NCBI GenBank assembly: GCA_959020715.1
Contig: CAUESV010000010.1
Span: 11,129-75,128, forward strand
Direction of reading: 5' to 3'
Length of the DNA stretch: 64,000 bases
Origin: an uncultured Collinsella sp.
GTDB taxonomy: Bacteria; Actinomycetota; Coriobacteriia; Coriobacteriales; Coriobacteriaceae
The notes under the pieces were generated by a model, which saw only the letters and a program-made list of their open reading frames with translations, had not been told where the DNA came from and did no database searches. Shown piece by piece: positions 44,659-52,488 of the stretch. A program made the position numbers and the translations under genes. How positions within the stretch are numbered: the stretch's first letter is position 1; every line of letters begins with the position of its first letter.

Positions 44659-45432
44659 ATGCTGCTCGCTATCGATATGGGAAACACGCAGACGGCCATG
44701 GGCCTGTTTGACGGAGACGAGTTGGTGCAGTCGTGGCGCATGCCCACCGACCGCTCTTATACCGCCGACGAGATCCATGTGCGCCTGATGGGTTTCTTTA
44801 AGATGTACGGCCTTTCGCTCGACGCGGTCGACGCGATCGCCTTTGCGGGCGTGGTGCCGCAGCTCTCGCGCGAATGGCACGCCGTGGCCGACCGCATTGC
44901 CGCAGACGCCATCGTCATTGGGCCGCAGACGGCCACGGTGACCAAGCTGCGCGCGGCGCGTCCCCAAGCCGTAGGCGCCGATCGCGTCGCCAACGCCGTT
45001 GCGGCCGAAACTTTCTACGGCGCGCCGGCAATCGTGGTGGACTTTGGCACCGCGACCAATATCGACGTCATCGATGAGGACGGTTATTACATTGGTGGAG
45101 CGATCGCGCCGGGCATCCGCATTTCGATGGACGCGCTCGCCGCCCGAGCCGCCAAGCTCGCCAGCGTTCCGCTCGAGGCGCCCGAGCACGCCATCGGTCG
45201 CGACACCGAAGAGTGCATCAAGGTCGGCGCCGTGATGGGCGCCGCCGCCATGGCCGAGGGCCTGGTCACGCGCATGAAGCGCGAGCTGGGCCGCGAGGAT
45301 GCCACCGTTATCGCCACGGGCGGCCTCGCCAGCATCGTCGCCGATTCGACCGACGCCTTCGACATAGTCGACGGCCAACTCACCATCAAGGGCATCTGCG
45401 AAATCTACCGCCGCATGCAGGAGCTGGGATAG
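44659..45432 (+). CDS. coaX: Type III pantothenate kinase
   Basis: 257 residues, the usual length. ASKHA-fold motifs: DMGNTQTAMGLF at the N-terminus (phosphate loop), GADRVANAVAA, VVDFGTATNIDVID (catalytic Asp and ATP site), GGAIAPGI, and VIATGGLASIV (adenosine loop). It catalyses ATP-dependent phosphorylation of pantothenate, the first step of CoA synthesis; type III enzymes need a monovalent cation and are not inhibited by CoA. A TACAAT -10-like element sits at 44617-44622. CTGGAG lies a few bases before the ATG. Confidence 0.95.
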   Translation: MLLAIDMGNTQTAMGLFDGDELVQSWRMPTDRSYTADEIHVRLMGFFKMYGLSLDAVDAIAFAGVVPQLSREWHAVADRIAADAIVIGPQTATVTKLRAARPQAVGADRVANAVAAETFYGAPAIVVDFGTATNIDVIDEDGYYIGGAIAPGIRISMDALAARAAKLASVPLEAPEHAIGRDTEECIKVGAVMGAAAMAEGLVTRMKRELGREDATVIATGGLASIVADSTDAFDIVDGQLTIKGICEIYRRMQELG

Positions 45433-45487
45433 AGCAGGGGCTTAAGTCGAGTACGGGCGCGAGCGGCGGACTAAGCAATGCATCGGT

Positions 45488-45530
45488 CCTATTCCTCAAA
45501 AACGATAATTTTTCAGTTTTGAGGAATAGG
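45488..45530. repeat. 43-bp hairpin (family G), copy 1
   Basis: Perfect 14-bp arms CCTATTCCTCAAAA / TTTTGAGGAATAGG with an AT-rich loop. It ends seven bases from the stop codon of the ATPase gene. Confidence 0.9.
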
Positions 45531-45537
45531 CTTTCTG

Positions 45538-46734
45538 CTACGCCTCGCCGCACAACCACCTCGCCAGGTCCACGATCTGCACTCCGTCGCGATCCGTGGC
45601 CTCGTGATGCGTGCGGGCGAGAATCATCTTGGGATACGCATCGCCAATGCTCAGCAGTGGCGAAATCTCGCGTTCAAATGTCTTATCCGAGCTGATGTCG
45701 TCGCTCACCTGAATGTAGAGTTTCTCGCTCCGCTTGATTGCTACAAAGTCTATTTCCTTTTTATAGAGCACGCCGACGTATACCTCGTATCCGCGACGCA
45801 GCAGCTCGATTGCCACCATGTTCTCGTATACGCGTCCCCAATCCATATCACGTGTACCAAGAAGCGCATATTTAAACGCATGGTCCGCCAGATAGTACTT
45901 CTCGCCGCTCTTAAGGTATTTTTTGCCGCGAATGTCGTACCGACGAACTTTATAGAAGGCAAACGCATCGCACAGGTACCCCATGTACGTGCCGACCGTC
46001 TTGTTCGTAATCTTTAGCCCATCCGCATTTAATGCATCAGTAATGTTGCGTGCCGACGTAATGTTGGAAACGTTGTCCATCATGTAATCGGCAATGCGCA
46101 GCAGCGCCGATTCGTTTCTCACGTTATGCCGCTGCACGATATCTCTCACAATGAGCGTCTTGAAGACGTTGGAGAGATATTGATAGCGCTGCTCCTGCAG
46201 TGGATAAGGGTAAGAGCCGGACATACCGCCGGTTTTCGCGTACTCATCGAAGTCGCGGTCGACCTCGCCCTCGTCGCCATAGAGACGATACTCCTCAAAC
46301 GAGAATGGGAAAACCTCGATCTCGAACGTACGCCCCGTAAAGAGCGTCGACAGATCGCTGGACAGCAAAAAGGCATTCGATCCGGTAATGAATATGTCGT
46401 ACTGCTCGGATGCGTGAAGGCTATTGATCGCACGCTCAAAACCGTCGCACATCTGAACTTCATCGATAAGCAGAAAGTTTTGCTTGCCGAGCACTCGATG
46501 CTCTTTTACATAGGCGAGCAGCGCGTGATACTCGAGCAGGTTCTCGAACTCATCGAGGTTGTAGTTGATATGGATGACATTCGAATTGGACAGATGTGCC
46601 TCCACGTAATCGCGGAGGGCCTCGAGCAATTTTGATTTACCGCTACGACGGATGCCCGTGATGACCTTGATGTCCGGCACGCCAATAAGACTCGTCAACG
46701 TGTCCATATATGACGTTCTATTGATGAGTTTCAT
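45538..46734 (-). CDS. AAA-type ATPase with DUF4143 domain
   Basis: 398 residues. AAA_14 domain (about 1-165): Walker A GIRRSGKS (27-34), Walker B FLLIDEVQ (about 88-95), sensor-like IFITGSNAFLL. The DUF4143 domain at about 200-370 includes a PD-(D/E)xK-like core (YENMVAIELLRRGYEVYVG, EIDFVAIK). These proteins are abundant in anaerobes, often in many paralogs, and their role is unknown. The GC content is visibly lower than in the flanking genes, which suggests transfer. It is bracketed by three copies of a 43-bp hairpin found nowhere else in the window. GAGGAGG precedes the ATG. Confidence 0.88.
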   Translation of the reverse strand: MKLINRTSYMDTLTSLIGVPDIKVITGIRRSGKSKLLEALRDYVEAHLSNSNVIHINYNLDEFENLLEYHALLAYVKEHRVLGKQNFLLIDEVQMCDGFERAINSLHASEQYDIFITGSNAFLLSSDLSTLFTGRTFEIEVFPFSFEEYRLYGDEGEVDRDFDEYAKTGGMSGSYPYPLQEQRYQYLSNVFKTLIVRDIVQRHNVRNESALLRIADYMMDNVSNITSARNITDALNADGLKITNKTVGTYMGYLCDAFAFYKVRRYDIRGKKYLKSGEKYYLADHAFKYALLGTRDMDWGRVYENMVAIELLRRGYEVYVGVLYKKEIDFVAIKRSEKLYIQVSDDISSDKTFEREISPLLSIGDAYPKMILARTHHEATDRDGVQIVDLARWLCGEA

Positions 46735-46760
46735 CGGGGCCTCCTCGCGGTCTTTTATCG

Positions 46761-46801
46761 CTATTCCTCAAAATTGAAAAATTTTCAGTTTTGAGGAATA
46801 G
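46761..46801. repeat. 43-bp hairpin (family G), copy 2
   Basis: CTATTCCTCAAAA / TTTTGAGGAATAG arms (13 bp); the outer C of one end is changed. It lies 26 bases upstream of the ATPase start codon. Confidence 0.9.
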
Positions 46802-46845
46802 GCTCTATAGCGAATATACCTCGCGAAAGACCGAGCTGCCTTAAT

Positions 46846-46888
46846 CCTATTCCTCAAAAACGAAAATTATTCAGTTTTGAGGAATAGG
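46846..46888. repeat. 43-bp hairpin (family G), copy 3
   Basis: Perfect 14-bp arms as in copy 1 and a closely similar loop. It lies 44 bp beyond copy 2, between the ATPase and biotin-ligase-like genes. Confidence 0.9.
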
Positions 46889-46986
46889 GCACTGGCAACC
46901 CATTCCCCAGATAGGCGGAACCCTCCCCGGCACAGGCCGAAGAGGGCTTCGTTGTCATCGTTATCTTTGAGCGCGGGCGCCTCGCG

Positions 46987-47688
46987 TTACAGTTCGCGAA
47001 TGCGCACGGCCTCGGGCGGAAACTCCTGCTCGCCGGCATCGGTCTTGATGGTCGCGCGACCCCAGATGTCCAGGCCCGCAAACACACCGACCGCAAGCGG
47101 CAAGCCGTTGGGCGACACCGCCGCAACTTGGCGGCCCAGCAGCGGCACCATGTCGAAGTACTCGCCCAGCACGGGAGCCAGCGGACCGGCAGCGCCCTGC
47201 GGCGTGTTGGCAACAACCGCCCAGGTGTCCACACGGGTCAGCACGGCGGCGGCCAACTCCTCGACCAGCGCTTCGTCGGCCGCATCCACGCCGAGCTCGC
47301 TCAACGCCGAACGCTCAATATCCACCGTCACGGCACCGAACATGCCCGCGGCACCGGCACCGCCGTTCACGGTAACGCGCGCGAACGACGTCTCAAACGC
47401 GGGCGCGCCGCACACGATATTGCTCGGCCACTCAATGCCTACCTTGCCGGCAAGGCCCAGGCCCGGCGTCGACGCCGTGCCCACAAGCGCGTCCATCATG
47501 CCCATCGCAGCCACAAACGGCAGGCCGTGGAAGGCATGCATATTCACATCCGGGCGCACGACCAGCGAAAACGTCAACGACGCCTCGCCCGCGCTCCAAG
47601 CGCACCAGCCCGCGGACACACCCTCGCGACCCGCGTCGCGCGCGGCGTCAAGCTCGGTACCGACGGCTACAGCATTCATCTCAATCAT
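46987..47688 (-). CDS. Biotin protein ligase-like protein lacking catalytic residues
   Basis: 233 residues. The pattern follows BirA: SLTFSLVVRP, then KVGIEWPSNIV (BirA KWPNDL region), a central beta part, and a C-terminal SH3-like domain (LLGRQVAAVSPNGLPLAVGV, LDIWGRATIK). However, the GRGRxGR biotinyl-AMP loop is absent; the N-terminal region passes straight from AARDAGREGVSAG to WSAGEASLTF. The catalytic Lys of KWPND is Glu and its Asp is Asn. Biotin ligation by the usual mechanism is therefore unlikely. The ATG follows the FolK stop directly (TAG-ATG), so it is translationally coupled to FolP-FolK. A role in that pathway is possible but unproven. Confidence 0.6.
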   Translation of the reverse strand: MIEMNAVAVGTELDAARDAGREGVSAGWCAWSAGEASLTFSLVVRPDVNMHAFHGLPFVAAMGMMDALVGTASTPGLGLAGKVGIEWPSNIVCGAPAFETSFARVTVNGGAGAAGMFGAVTVDIERSALSELGVDAADEALVEELAAAVLTRVDTWAVVANTPQGAAGPLAPVLGEYFDMVPLLGRQVAAVSPNGLPLAVGVFAGLDIWGRATIKTDAGEQEFPPEAVRIREL

Positions 47689-49431
47689 CTACATACGCCC
47701 CAATTCGCCCACGATATGGCCCACGCGGTCCTCGGGCTCCTTGACCTCGACGCCGTTGTAGCGGAAGAACCGCGCCGGGTCGTGCATCAGGTCCTCGAGC
47801 GGCACCAGCACAAAGTCGCGCTCGCCAATGAGAGGATGCGGCAGGCGCAGCTTTTTGCCGCCGTGGGTCTCGCCGTCCATCCACAGCAGGTCCAGGTCGA
47901 TGGTGCGCGGACCGTTGGCCTTGGCCTTTTTGGAGCGGTCGCGCCCAAGCTCGGCCTCGATCTTCATGAGCTCGTCGAGCAGCACCAGCGGCGCCAGCTC
48001 GGTCTTGATCTCGATGACGGCGTTGGCAAACGCGTCCTGGCGCGTCTCGTAGGCCGGCTCGCTCTCGTAAATCTTGGAGGAGTTAGACACGCAGGTAAGT
48101 GGAATCTCGGCGATCATCTCACGTGCGGCGCGGATGTTGTCGCAGCGATGCCCCAGGTTGGAGCCCACGGCCACAAACGCGCGGCGCGGCTGCGGCTTGG
48201 CAACCGCCCAGTAGCCGTTCAGGAACTGCGCAAAACCCGCGGCGTCGTGCACGCGCACGATGTTGGCACCGGCCTGGATGGCGCCCAGGCACACGCCAAA
48301 CGTGGCGGCATCGCGCGCGGCGGCCTCGGTCACGCCCGAGATAGCGCCCACAAAACGCTTGCGCGACACGGCGCACATGAGCGGATAGCCCAGTGACGCC
48401 ATCTTGGCAGTCTCGCGCTGGATGACGATGCCCTCGTTAGCCGACTTACCAAAGCCCGGGCCAGGATCGATGCAGATGCGGTCGCGCGACACGCCGGCAT
48501 GGATGAGTGTGCGGGCCTGGTCGGACAGAAAGCCCATAACGCGGCGCATGATGGGCGCCGAATCGGGCAGGGTGAAGCGGCGGAGCTGCGAGGTGGGCAC
48601 GTAGGCTTCCTCGCGGCGGGCGCTGCGGCGCATCATGGCTGCCAGGTGGTCATTGGACTCCGATGCGACCTCGGTGGCTGCGGGCGCGGCCTCGGGCGCG
48701 GGCGCGACGGTCTCGGCGGCAGCAGCCTGCTCGGCGGCCGGCGTCTCCTGCTCGCTTGAAGGCTCGGACGTGGGCTCCGGTTCGCCAAACGGCAACGAGG
48801 GCTGCACCACGCCGCCCGGAAGCTTGGCCTCCGGCTTAGGCTCGCCCAGCAACTTGCCGCGACGGCGGCGAGCCGGCTTCTCGGCCTCACGCGCGGCCTC
48901 GGCAGCCGCCTCGCGCGCCTTCTCGGCAACAAACGCCGCTGCCGAGGTATCGAGCTGCACCGTTGCGTGCGTGCGGGCGGGCGCGGCGACCTCGCCGGCA
49001 TGCATCACGATGACGCCGCAGGTACTCGTCTTAACAAACTCGACCATCTTGGGATCGGTGAAGCCCGTCACGTCGTTGACGATCGAGGCGCCGCAGCGCA
49101 CGGCCGCCTTGGCAACCGCCACATGACGCGTGTCGATCGAGACGATGGCGCCCTCCTTGGCCAGCGCGCGCACCACGGGCAGCACGCGGCGAGCCTCCTC
49201 GTCGGGGTTGACCGGGGTAAAACCAGGGCGCGTGGACTCGCCGCCCACGTCGATGATGTCGGCGCCGGCGTCGAGCATCGCCAGGCCGTACTCGATGGCG
49301 GCATCGGGGTCGAAGTGCTCCCCGCCGTCGCTAAACGAATCGGGCGTCACGTTGAGGACGCCCATGATGCGCGGACGGTCAAAGCTGAGCTCGTACTTTC
49401 CGCACCGCCATGTCTTGCTGTCGTTCGCCAT
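47689..49431 (-). CDS. folP-folK: Bifunctional dihydropteroate synthase / HPPK (FolP-FolK) with long internal insert
   Basis: 580 residues from the ATG at 49431 (AGGAGG eight bases upstream). DHPS: IMGVLNVTPDSFSDGG (22-37), DVGGESTRPG (61-70), ASIVNDVTG, then after an insert ICIDPGPGFGKS, AVSRKRF (354-360) and VRVHDA. HPPK at about 418-575: AVGSNLGHR, YESEPAYETRQDAFANAV, GPRTIDLDLLW (508-517), RLPHPLIGERDFVLVPL. Residues about 148-290, between MHAGE and the helix RRVMGFL, are an Ala/Glu/Pro/Arg-rich low-complexity insert of about 140 residues interrupting the TIM barrel. It makes 7,8-dihydropteroate from pABA and 6-hydroxymethylpterin. Sir2 lies upstream and the biotin-ligase-like protein downstream. 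Confidence 0.92.
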   Translation of the reverse strand: MANDSKTWRCGKYELSFDRPRIMGVLNVTPDSFSDGGEHFDPDAAIEYGLAMLDAGADIIDVGGESTRPGFTPVNPDEEARRVLPVVRALAKEGAIVSIDTRHVAVAKAAVRCGASIVNDVTGFTDPKMVEFVKTSTCGVIVMHAGEVAAPARTHATVQLDTSAAAFVAEKAREAAAEAAREAEKPARRRRGKLLGEPKPEAKLPGGVVQPSLPFGEPEPTSEPSSEQETPAAEQAAAAETVAPAPEAAPAATEVASESNDHLAAMMRRSARREEAYVPTSQLRRFTLPDSAPIMRRVMGFLSDQARTLIHAGVSRDRICIDPGPGFGKSANEGIVIQRETAKMASLGYPLMCAVSRKRFVGAISGVTEAAARDAATFGVCLGAIQAGANIVRVHDAAGFAQFLNGYWAVAKPQPRRAFVAVGSNLGHRCDNIRAAREMIAEIPLTCVSNSSKIYESEPAYETRQDAFANAVIEIKTELAPLVLLDELMKIEAELGRDRSKKAKANGPRTIDLDLLWMDGETHGGKKLRLPHPLIGERDFVLVPLEDLMHDPARFFRYNGVEVKEPEDRVGHIVGELGRM

Positions 49432-49525
49432 GAACATCCTCCTAAAATGCCCGCGCCGCCGCGCTCGGGCGCAGGCGGTGGGGTCGCTTTGCAATCAGTC
49501 TTTCTATTGTATCCGCGCGCGCGGG

Positions 49526-50278
49526 CTAGAACGCAAACGCGGCCGCGATGTCGCAAGAAATCAGCAGGTCGGCATTTGCATCCTGATCGGTGGGAGCAAG
49601 GTTGCATATGGCCAGCGTATCACCGGTAAAGTAGCGTGTGAGACCCGCCGCCGGATACACCACAAGCGAGGTCCCGCCCACAATGAGGGCATCGGCCGCG
49701 GCGATGGCGGCGACGGCGCCGGTCAACACATACTCGTCGAGCGGCTCCTCGTAGAGCACCACATCGGGCTTGATGCGACCACCGCACGCGGGGCACACGG
49801 GCACGCCCGCGGCGTCCTCGTGCTCGCGCGAGCAAATCCACTCGGCGCTATAGACCGCGCCGCACGACTGGCAAATGTTGCGATGGACCGATCCGTGCAA
49901 CTCAAACACGCGCTGCGAGCCGGCCATCTGATGCAGGCCGTCGATATTTTGCGTCACCACGGCATCAAGCTTACCGGCGCGCTCCAGCTCGGCCAGCTTG
50001 GTGTGGCAGCGGTTGGGCTTGGCGCCAAGCGCAATCATCTTGGTGCGGTAGAAGTCGAAGAACTCGGCCGGATGCGTCTCGTAAAAGCTATGCGAGAGCA
50101 TGGTCTCGGGCGGGTAGGCAAACTGCTGGTGATACAGGCCATCCACGCTGCGGAAATCGGGGATGCCGCTCGCCGTGGAAACACCCGCGCCGCCAAAGAA
50201 GACCACGCGCTTGTGAGTGTCAAACAGATCCGCCAGCGCGGCGGAGGCCTGCCTGGGGTCCGATATTGCCTGCGTCAT
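49526..50278 (-). CDS. cobB: NAD-dependent protein deacylase (Sir2 family)
   Basis: 250 residues. Sirtuin motifs: GGAGVSTASGIPDFRS (29-44), TQNIDGLH, catalytic His in FELHGSV, a Cys4 zinc site (CQSC ... CPAC), GTSLVVYPAAGL, and CNLAPT near the C-terminus. It removes acyl groups from protein lysines with NAD+ as cosubstrate, in the cytoplasm. It is divergent from exonuclease III, with 95 bases to the FolP-FolK gene downstream. Confidence 0.95.
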   Translation of the reverse strand: MTQAISDPRQASAALADLFDTHKRVVFFGGAGVSTASGIPDFRSVDGLYHQQFAYPPETMLSHSFYETHPAEFFDFYRTKMIALGAKPNRCHTKLAELERAGKLDAVVTQNIDGLHQMAGSQRVFELHGSVHRNICQSCGAVYSAEWICSREHEDAAGVPVCPACGGRIKPDVVLYEEPLDEYVLTGAVAAIAAADALIVGGTSLVVYPAAGLTRYFTGDTLAICNLAPTDQDANADLLISCDIAAAFAF

Positions 50279-50413
50279 ATTTGTCCTCCGTCCTTGTTAG
50301 TCGGGCAGCGTTGGGCGACGTCCCAGCATGCGGCCTTTAAGTCAGCATGCGCGGAGCCCACCCCGCCCCTGTTGCGCTAATCTTAAGCCTGCCAACCCCG
50401 TCGAAAGGACACC

Positions 50414-51232
50414 ATGCCTCAGACTTACACTTTCGCCTCGTGGAACGTCAACGGCCTGCGCGCCGTGCTCAAAAAGGACCCGAGCTTTATCCAGATCGCG
50501 CAAGAACTCGACGTCGATGTCCTGGCGCTGCAAGAAACTAAACTGCAAGAAGGCCAGGTGCAGGTCGACCTGCCCGGCTATCACCAAACCTGGAGCTACG
50601 CCGAGCGTAAAGGCTATTCGGGCACCGCGGTCTTTAGCCGCCAGGAACCGCAGCGCGTGCTGCACGCCGACGCGCTGCTACCCTACGCCGGCGAGGGCGA
50701 GGCGGCCGTACTCGTCGCCCAAGCCGTAACCGAGGGCCGCGTCTGCGCGCTCGAGTTCGAAAAGTTTTGGTTTGTCGACGTCTATACGCCCAACGCGCAA
50801 AATGAGCTCGCGCGCATCGACGTGCGTATGGCCTGGGACGATGCCTATCGCGGCTTTTTGGGCGCGCTTGAGCACGAAACCGGCAAGCCCGTCGTAACCT
50901 GCGGCGACTTTAACGTGGCGCACGAAGAGATCGACCTTAAGAACCCCAAGTCCAACCGCGGCAACGCAGGCTTTTCGGACGAAGAGCGCGGTAAGTTTAC
51001 CGAGCTGCTCAACGCCGGCTTTACCGATACCTGGCGCACGGCTAATCCGGACGTTGAGGGCGTCTACAGCTGGTGGAGCTATCGCTTTAATGCCCGCAAG
51101 AACAACGCCGGCTGGCGCATCGACTACTTCCTGGTAAGCGACGCAATCGCCGCCAACGTTCGCGACACCGGTATCCGTGGCGATATCTTCGGCAGCGACC
51201 ACTGCCCTGTCACCCTCACGCTAGAGCTCTAG
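50414..51232 (+). CDS. xthA: Exodeoxyribonuclease III / AP endonuclease
   Basis: 272 residues. EEP-fold motifs: SWNVNGLRA, LALQETKLQ (metal-binding Glu), VDVYTPNAQNE, GDFNVAHEEIDL, AGFSDEER, WWSYRFNARKNNAGWRIDYFLVS, GSDHCPVTL (catalytic Asp-His). Length and motifs fit XthA/ExoA. It performs base-excision repair of abasic sites. GAAAGGA precedes the ATG. It is a single gene, followed by a composite repeat region that includes terminator-like hairpins. Confidence 0.95.
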   Translation: MPQTYTFASWNVNGLRAVLKKDPSFIQIAQELDVDVLALQETKLQEGQVQVDLPGYHQTWSYAERKGYSGTAVFSRQEPQRVLHADALLPYAGEGEAAVLVAQAVTEGRVCALEFEKFWFVDVYTPNAQNELARIDVRMAWDDAYRGFLGALEHETGKPVVTCGDFNVAHEEIDLKNPKSNRGNAGFSDEERGKFTELLNAGFTDTWRTANPDVEGVYSWWSYRFNARKNNAGWRIDYFLVSDAIAANVRDTGIRGDIFGSDHCPVTLTLEL

Positions 51233-51237
51233 CCCCC

Positions 51238-51276
51238 AAATGATCCCCCGGGGACGAAGGAATACGGATCACTTTT
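51238..51276. repeat. Family C palindrome, copy 3 (inverted)
   Basis: AAATGATCCCCCGGGGACGA then GGATCACTTTT, the reverse orientation of the 19626 copy, directly after the exonuclease stop codon. Confidence 0.75.
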
Positions 51277-51309
51277 GCCCGCGCAAGGGCGCCCGCGTGA
51301 CCCCGTCCG

Positions 51310-51467
51310 CCACGAAACCAGCCCATCTACTACGTTTAAGCCACTACCCTCAACCACAGCGAACAACGCAAAAAGAAAACCGCAGGTAGAAAGCCTGCGG
51401 TTTTTCATAAAACGCGGTCATGGTCGGGGGTATCAAGCTAAACGTAGTAGATGGGCCAGTTTCGTGG
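51310..51467. repeat. 158-bp long-hairpin element, family B, copy 3 (inverted)
   Basis: 28-bp arms (51310-51337 and 51440-51467), nearly perfect. The central perfect hairpin CCGCAGG-tagaaag-CCTGCGG is followed by TTTTTC. Same length as the other copies; the interior is reversed. Confidence 0.92.
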
Positions 51468-51480
51468 CAAGCGTCGTCAA

Positions 51481-51528
51481 CTGATTTCCTGGGGACATCT
51501 GAAGACGGAAGAAAATGGATCAATTTGG
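51481..51528. repeat. Family C-like palindrome, degenerate copy
   Basis: CTGATTTCCTGGGGACATCT ... GGAAGAAAATGGATCAATTTGG, reverse orientation, between family B and family A elements as at 26.7 kb. Confidence 0.5.
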
Positions 51529-51571
51529 CTCTCTGAGGGCCACGATGCCCGTCGTATCAGCCGGCCATTCC

Positions 51572-51723
51572 AAAACTATGCCGGTTTACGGGGCTGAATC
51601 GCGAACCCCCAACCATACGCAATTCCGAGATAATAAAACCGCAGGTGAACGGCTTGCTCTATTTCGAAAAAAACTGGTATGGTCTGCCTGTGCCAATCTA
51701 GCCCCGTAAACCGGCATAGTTTT
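51572..51723. repeat. 152-bp long-hairpin element, family A, copy 3 (inverted)
   Basis: Perfect 24-bp arms (51572-51595 and 51700-51723). The GCCATTT-type flank is at the right end, showing reverse orientation relative to copies 1 and 2. The interior carries AAAACCGCAGGT. Confidence 0.9.
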
Positions 51724-51770
51724 AAAATGGCACTTTGGCAGTATTGATTCCCGCCTCGGCGCAACTAGCC

Positions 51771-52484
51771 CTACAGTCCGTATTTCACGACGACACGGTT
51801 AATGCGACGGCACCAAGGCCTGTACAAGGCGGCCAAAAACGCGCAGGTCGCAAGGCCGTGCGTAATATCGAACGGCACTGCCGTGGCAAGACGCGCCACG
51901 GCACCCGCCCAAGTAAGCGGCTGTACAAATCCAATGATGTCATACGTGTTGATCACCACGCCGTACAGCAGACCCGAAGCAAAGCCGTACGCCATCAGCG
52001 CCGGCATGCGCACGGTTCCATCCGCACGGTCGAACGCACCGGCATGCGCCAGCGCACCGCCAACATAGCCAACCAGGCCCCAGGCATACATCTGCCATGG
52101 CGTCCACATGCCCTGCCCAAAAAAGAAATTGCTGGTCAGTGCTGCCAGCGCGCCGACCATGAAGCCGTTGCGTCGACCCAACGTCGCCCCCGCGATAATA
52201 GCGATGGCGCTCACGGGTTTAAAGTCGGGAATGGGGCCGAATAAGATGCGGCCCGCCGCGGCCAGCGCCGCCAGCACCAGTGTGGGCATAATCTGGCGCA
52301 GGCCCGGTCGCGACGCCTCGTAGCCCGCAAAGAACAGCGCGAGCACGAGCACCACTACAATCAGCATGGCAAGTGCTGCCTGCTCAATGCCCGCCAGCAA
52401 TGCTGCGGCCATTACTGCCGGCACCGCCAACAACAGCGGAATCTCCAGTTTTACAAGTAGGCGCGAGCCGCGATAATCCGCCAT
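51771..52484 (-). CDS. ECF transporter substrate-binding (S) component
   Basis: 237 residues from the ATG at 52484. Six hydrophobic segments, with the S-component features PDFKPVSAIAIIAGATLGRRNGFMVGALAALTSNFFFGQ split over TM3-4 and MWTPWQMYAWGLVGYVGG. This pattern resembles CblT/CbrT-type S components (cobalamin or precursor), but substrate assignment is a guess. The start overlaps the end of the ATPase gene. The T and fused A-A components are upstream in the same operon, so this is a dedicated (group I) ECF transporter. Confidence 0.82.
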   Translation of the reverse strand: MADYRGSRLLVKLEIPLLLAVPAVMAAALLAGIEQAALAMLIVVVLVLALFFAGYEASRPGLRQIMPTLVLAALAAAGRILFGPIPDFKPVSAIAIIAGATLGRRNGFMVGALAALTSNFFFGQGMWTPWQMYAWGLVGYVGGALAHAGAFDRADGTVRMPALMAYGFASGLLYGVVINTYDIIGFVQPLTWAGAVARLATAVPFDITHGLATCAFLAALYRPWCRRINRVVVKYGL

Positions 52485-52488
52485 TCCA

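Noticed and set aside
45488..46888. Simple rho-independent terminators at the 43-bp hairpins
   Set aside because: Two of three copies lie upstream of the ATPase start, the stem is AT-rich, and no T-run follows at a proper position.
46854..47234. Additional ORF inside the biotin-ligase-like gene and hairpin 3
   Set aside because: Out-of-frame, Arg/Pro/Ser-rich translation typical of a shadow frame, overlapping a recognisable gene.
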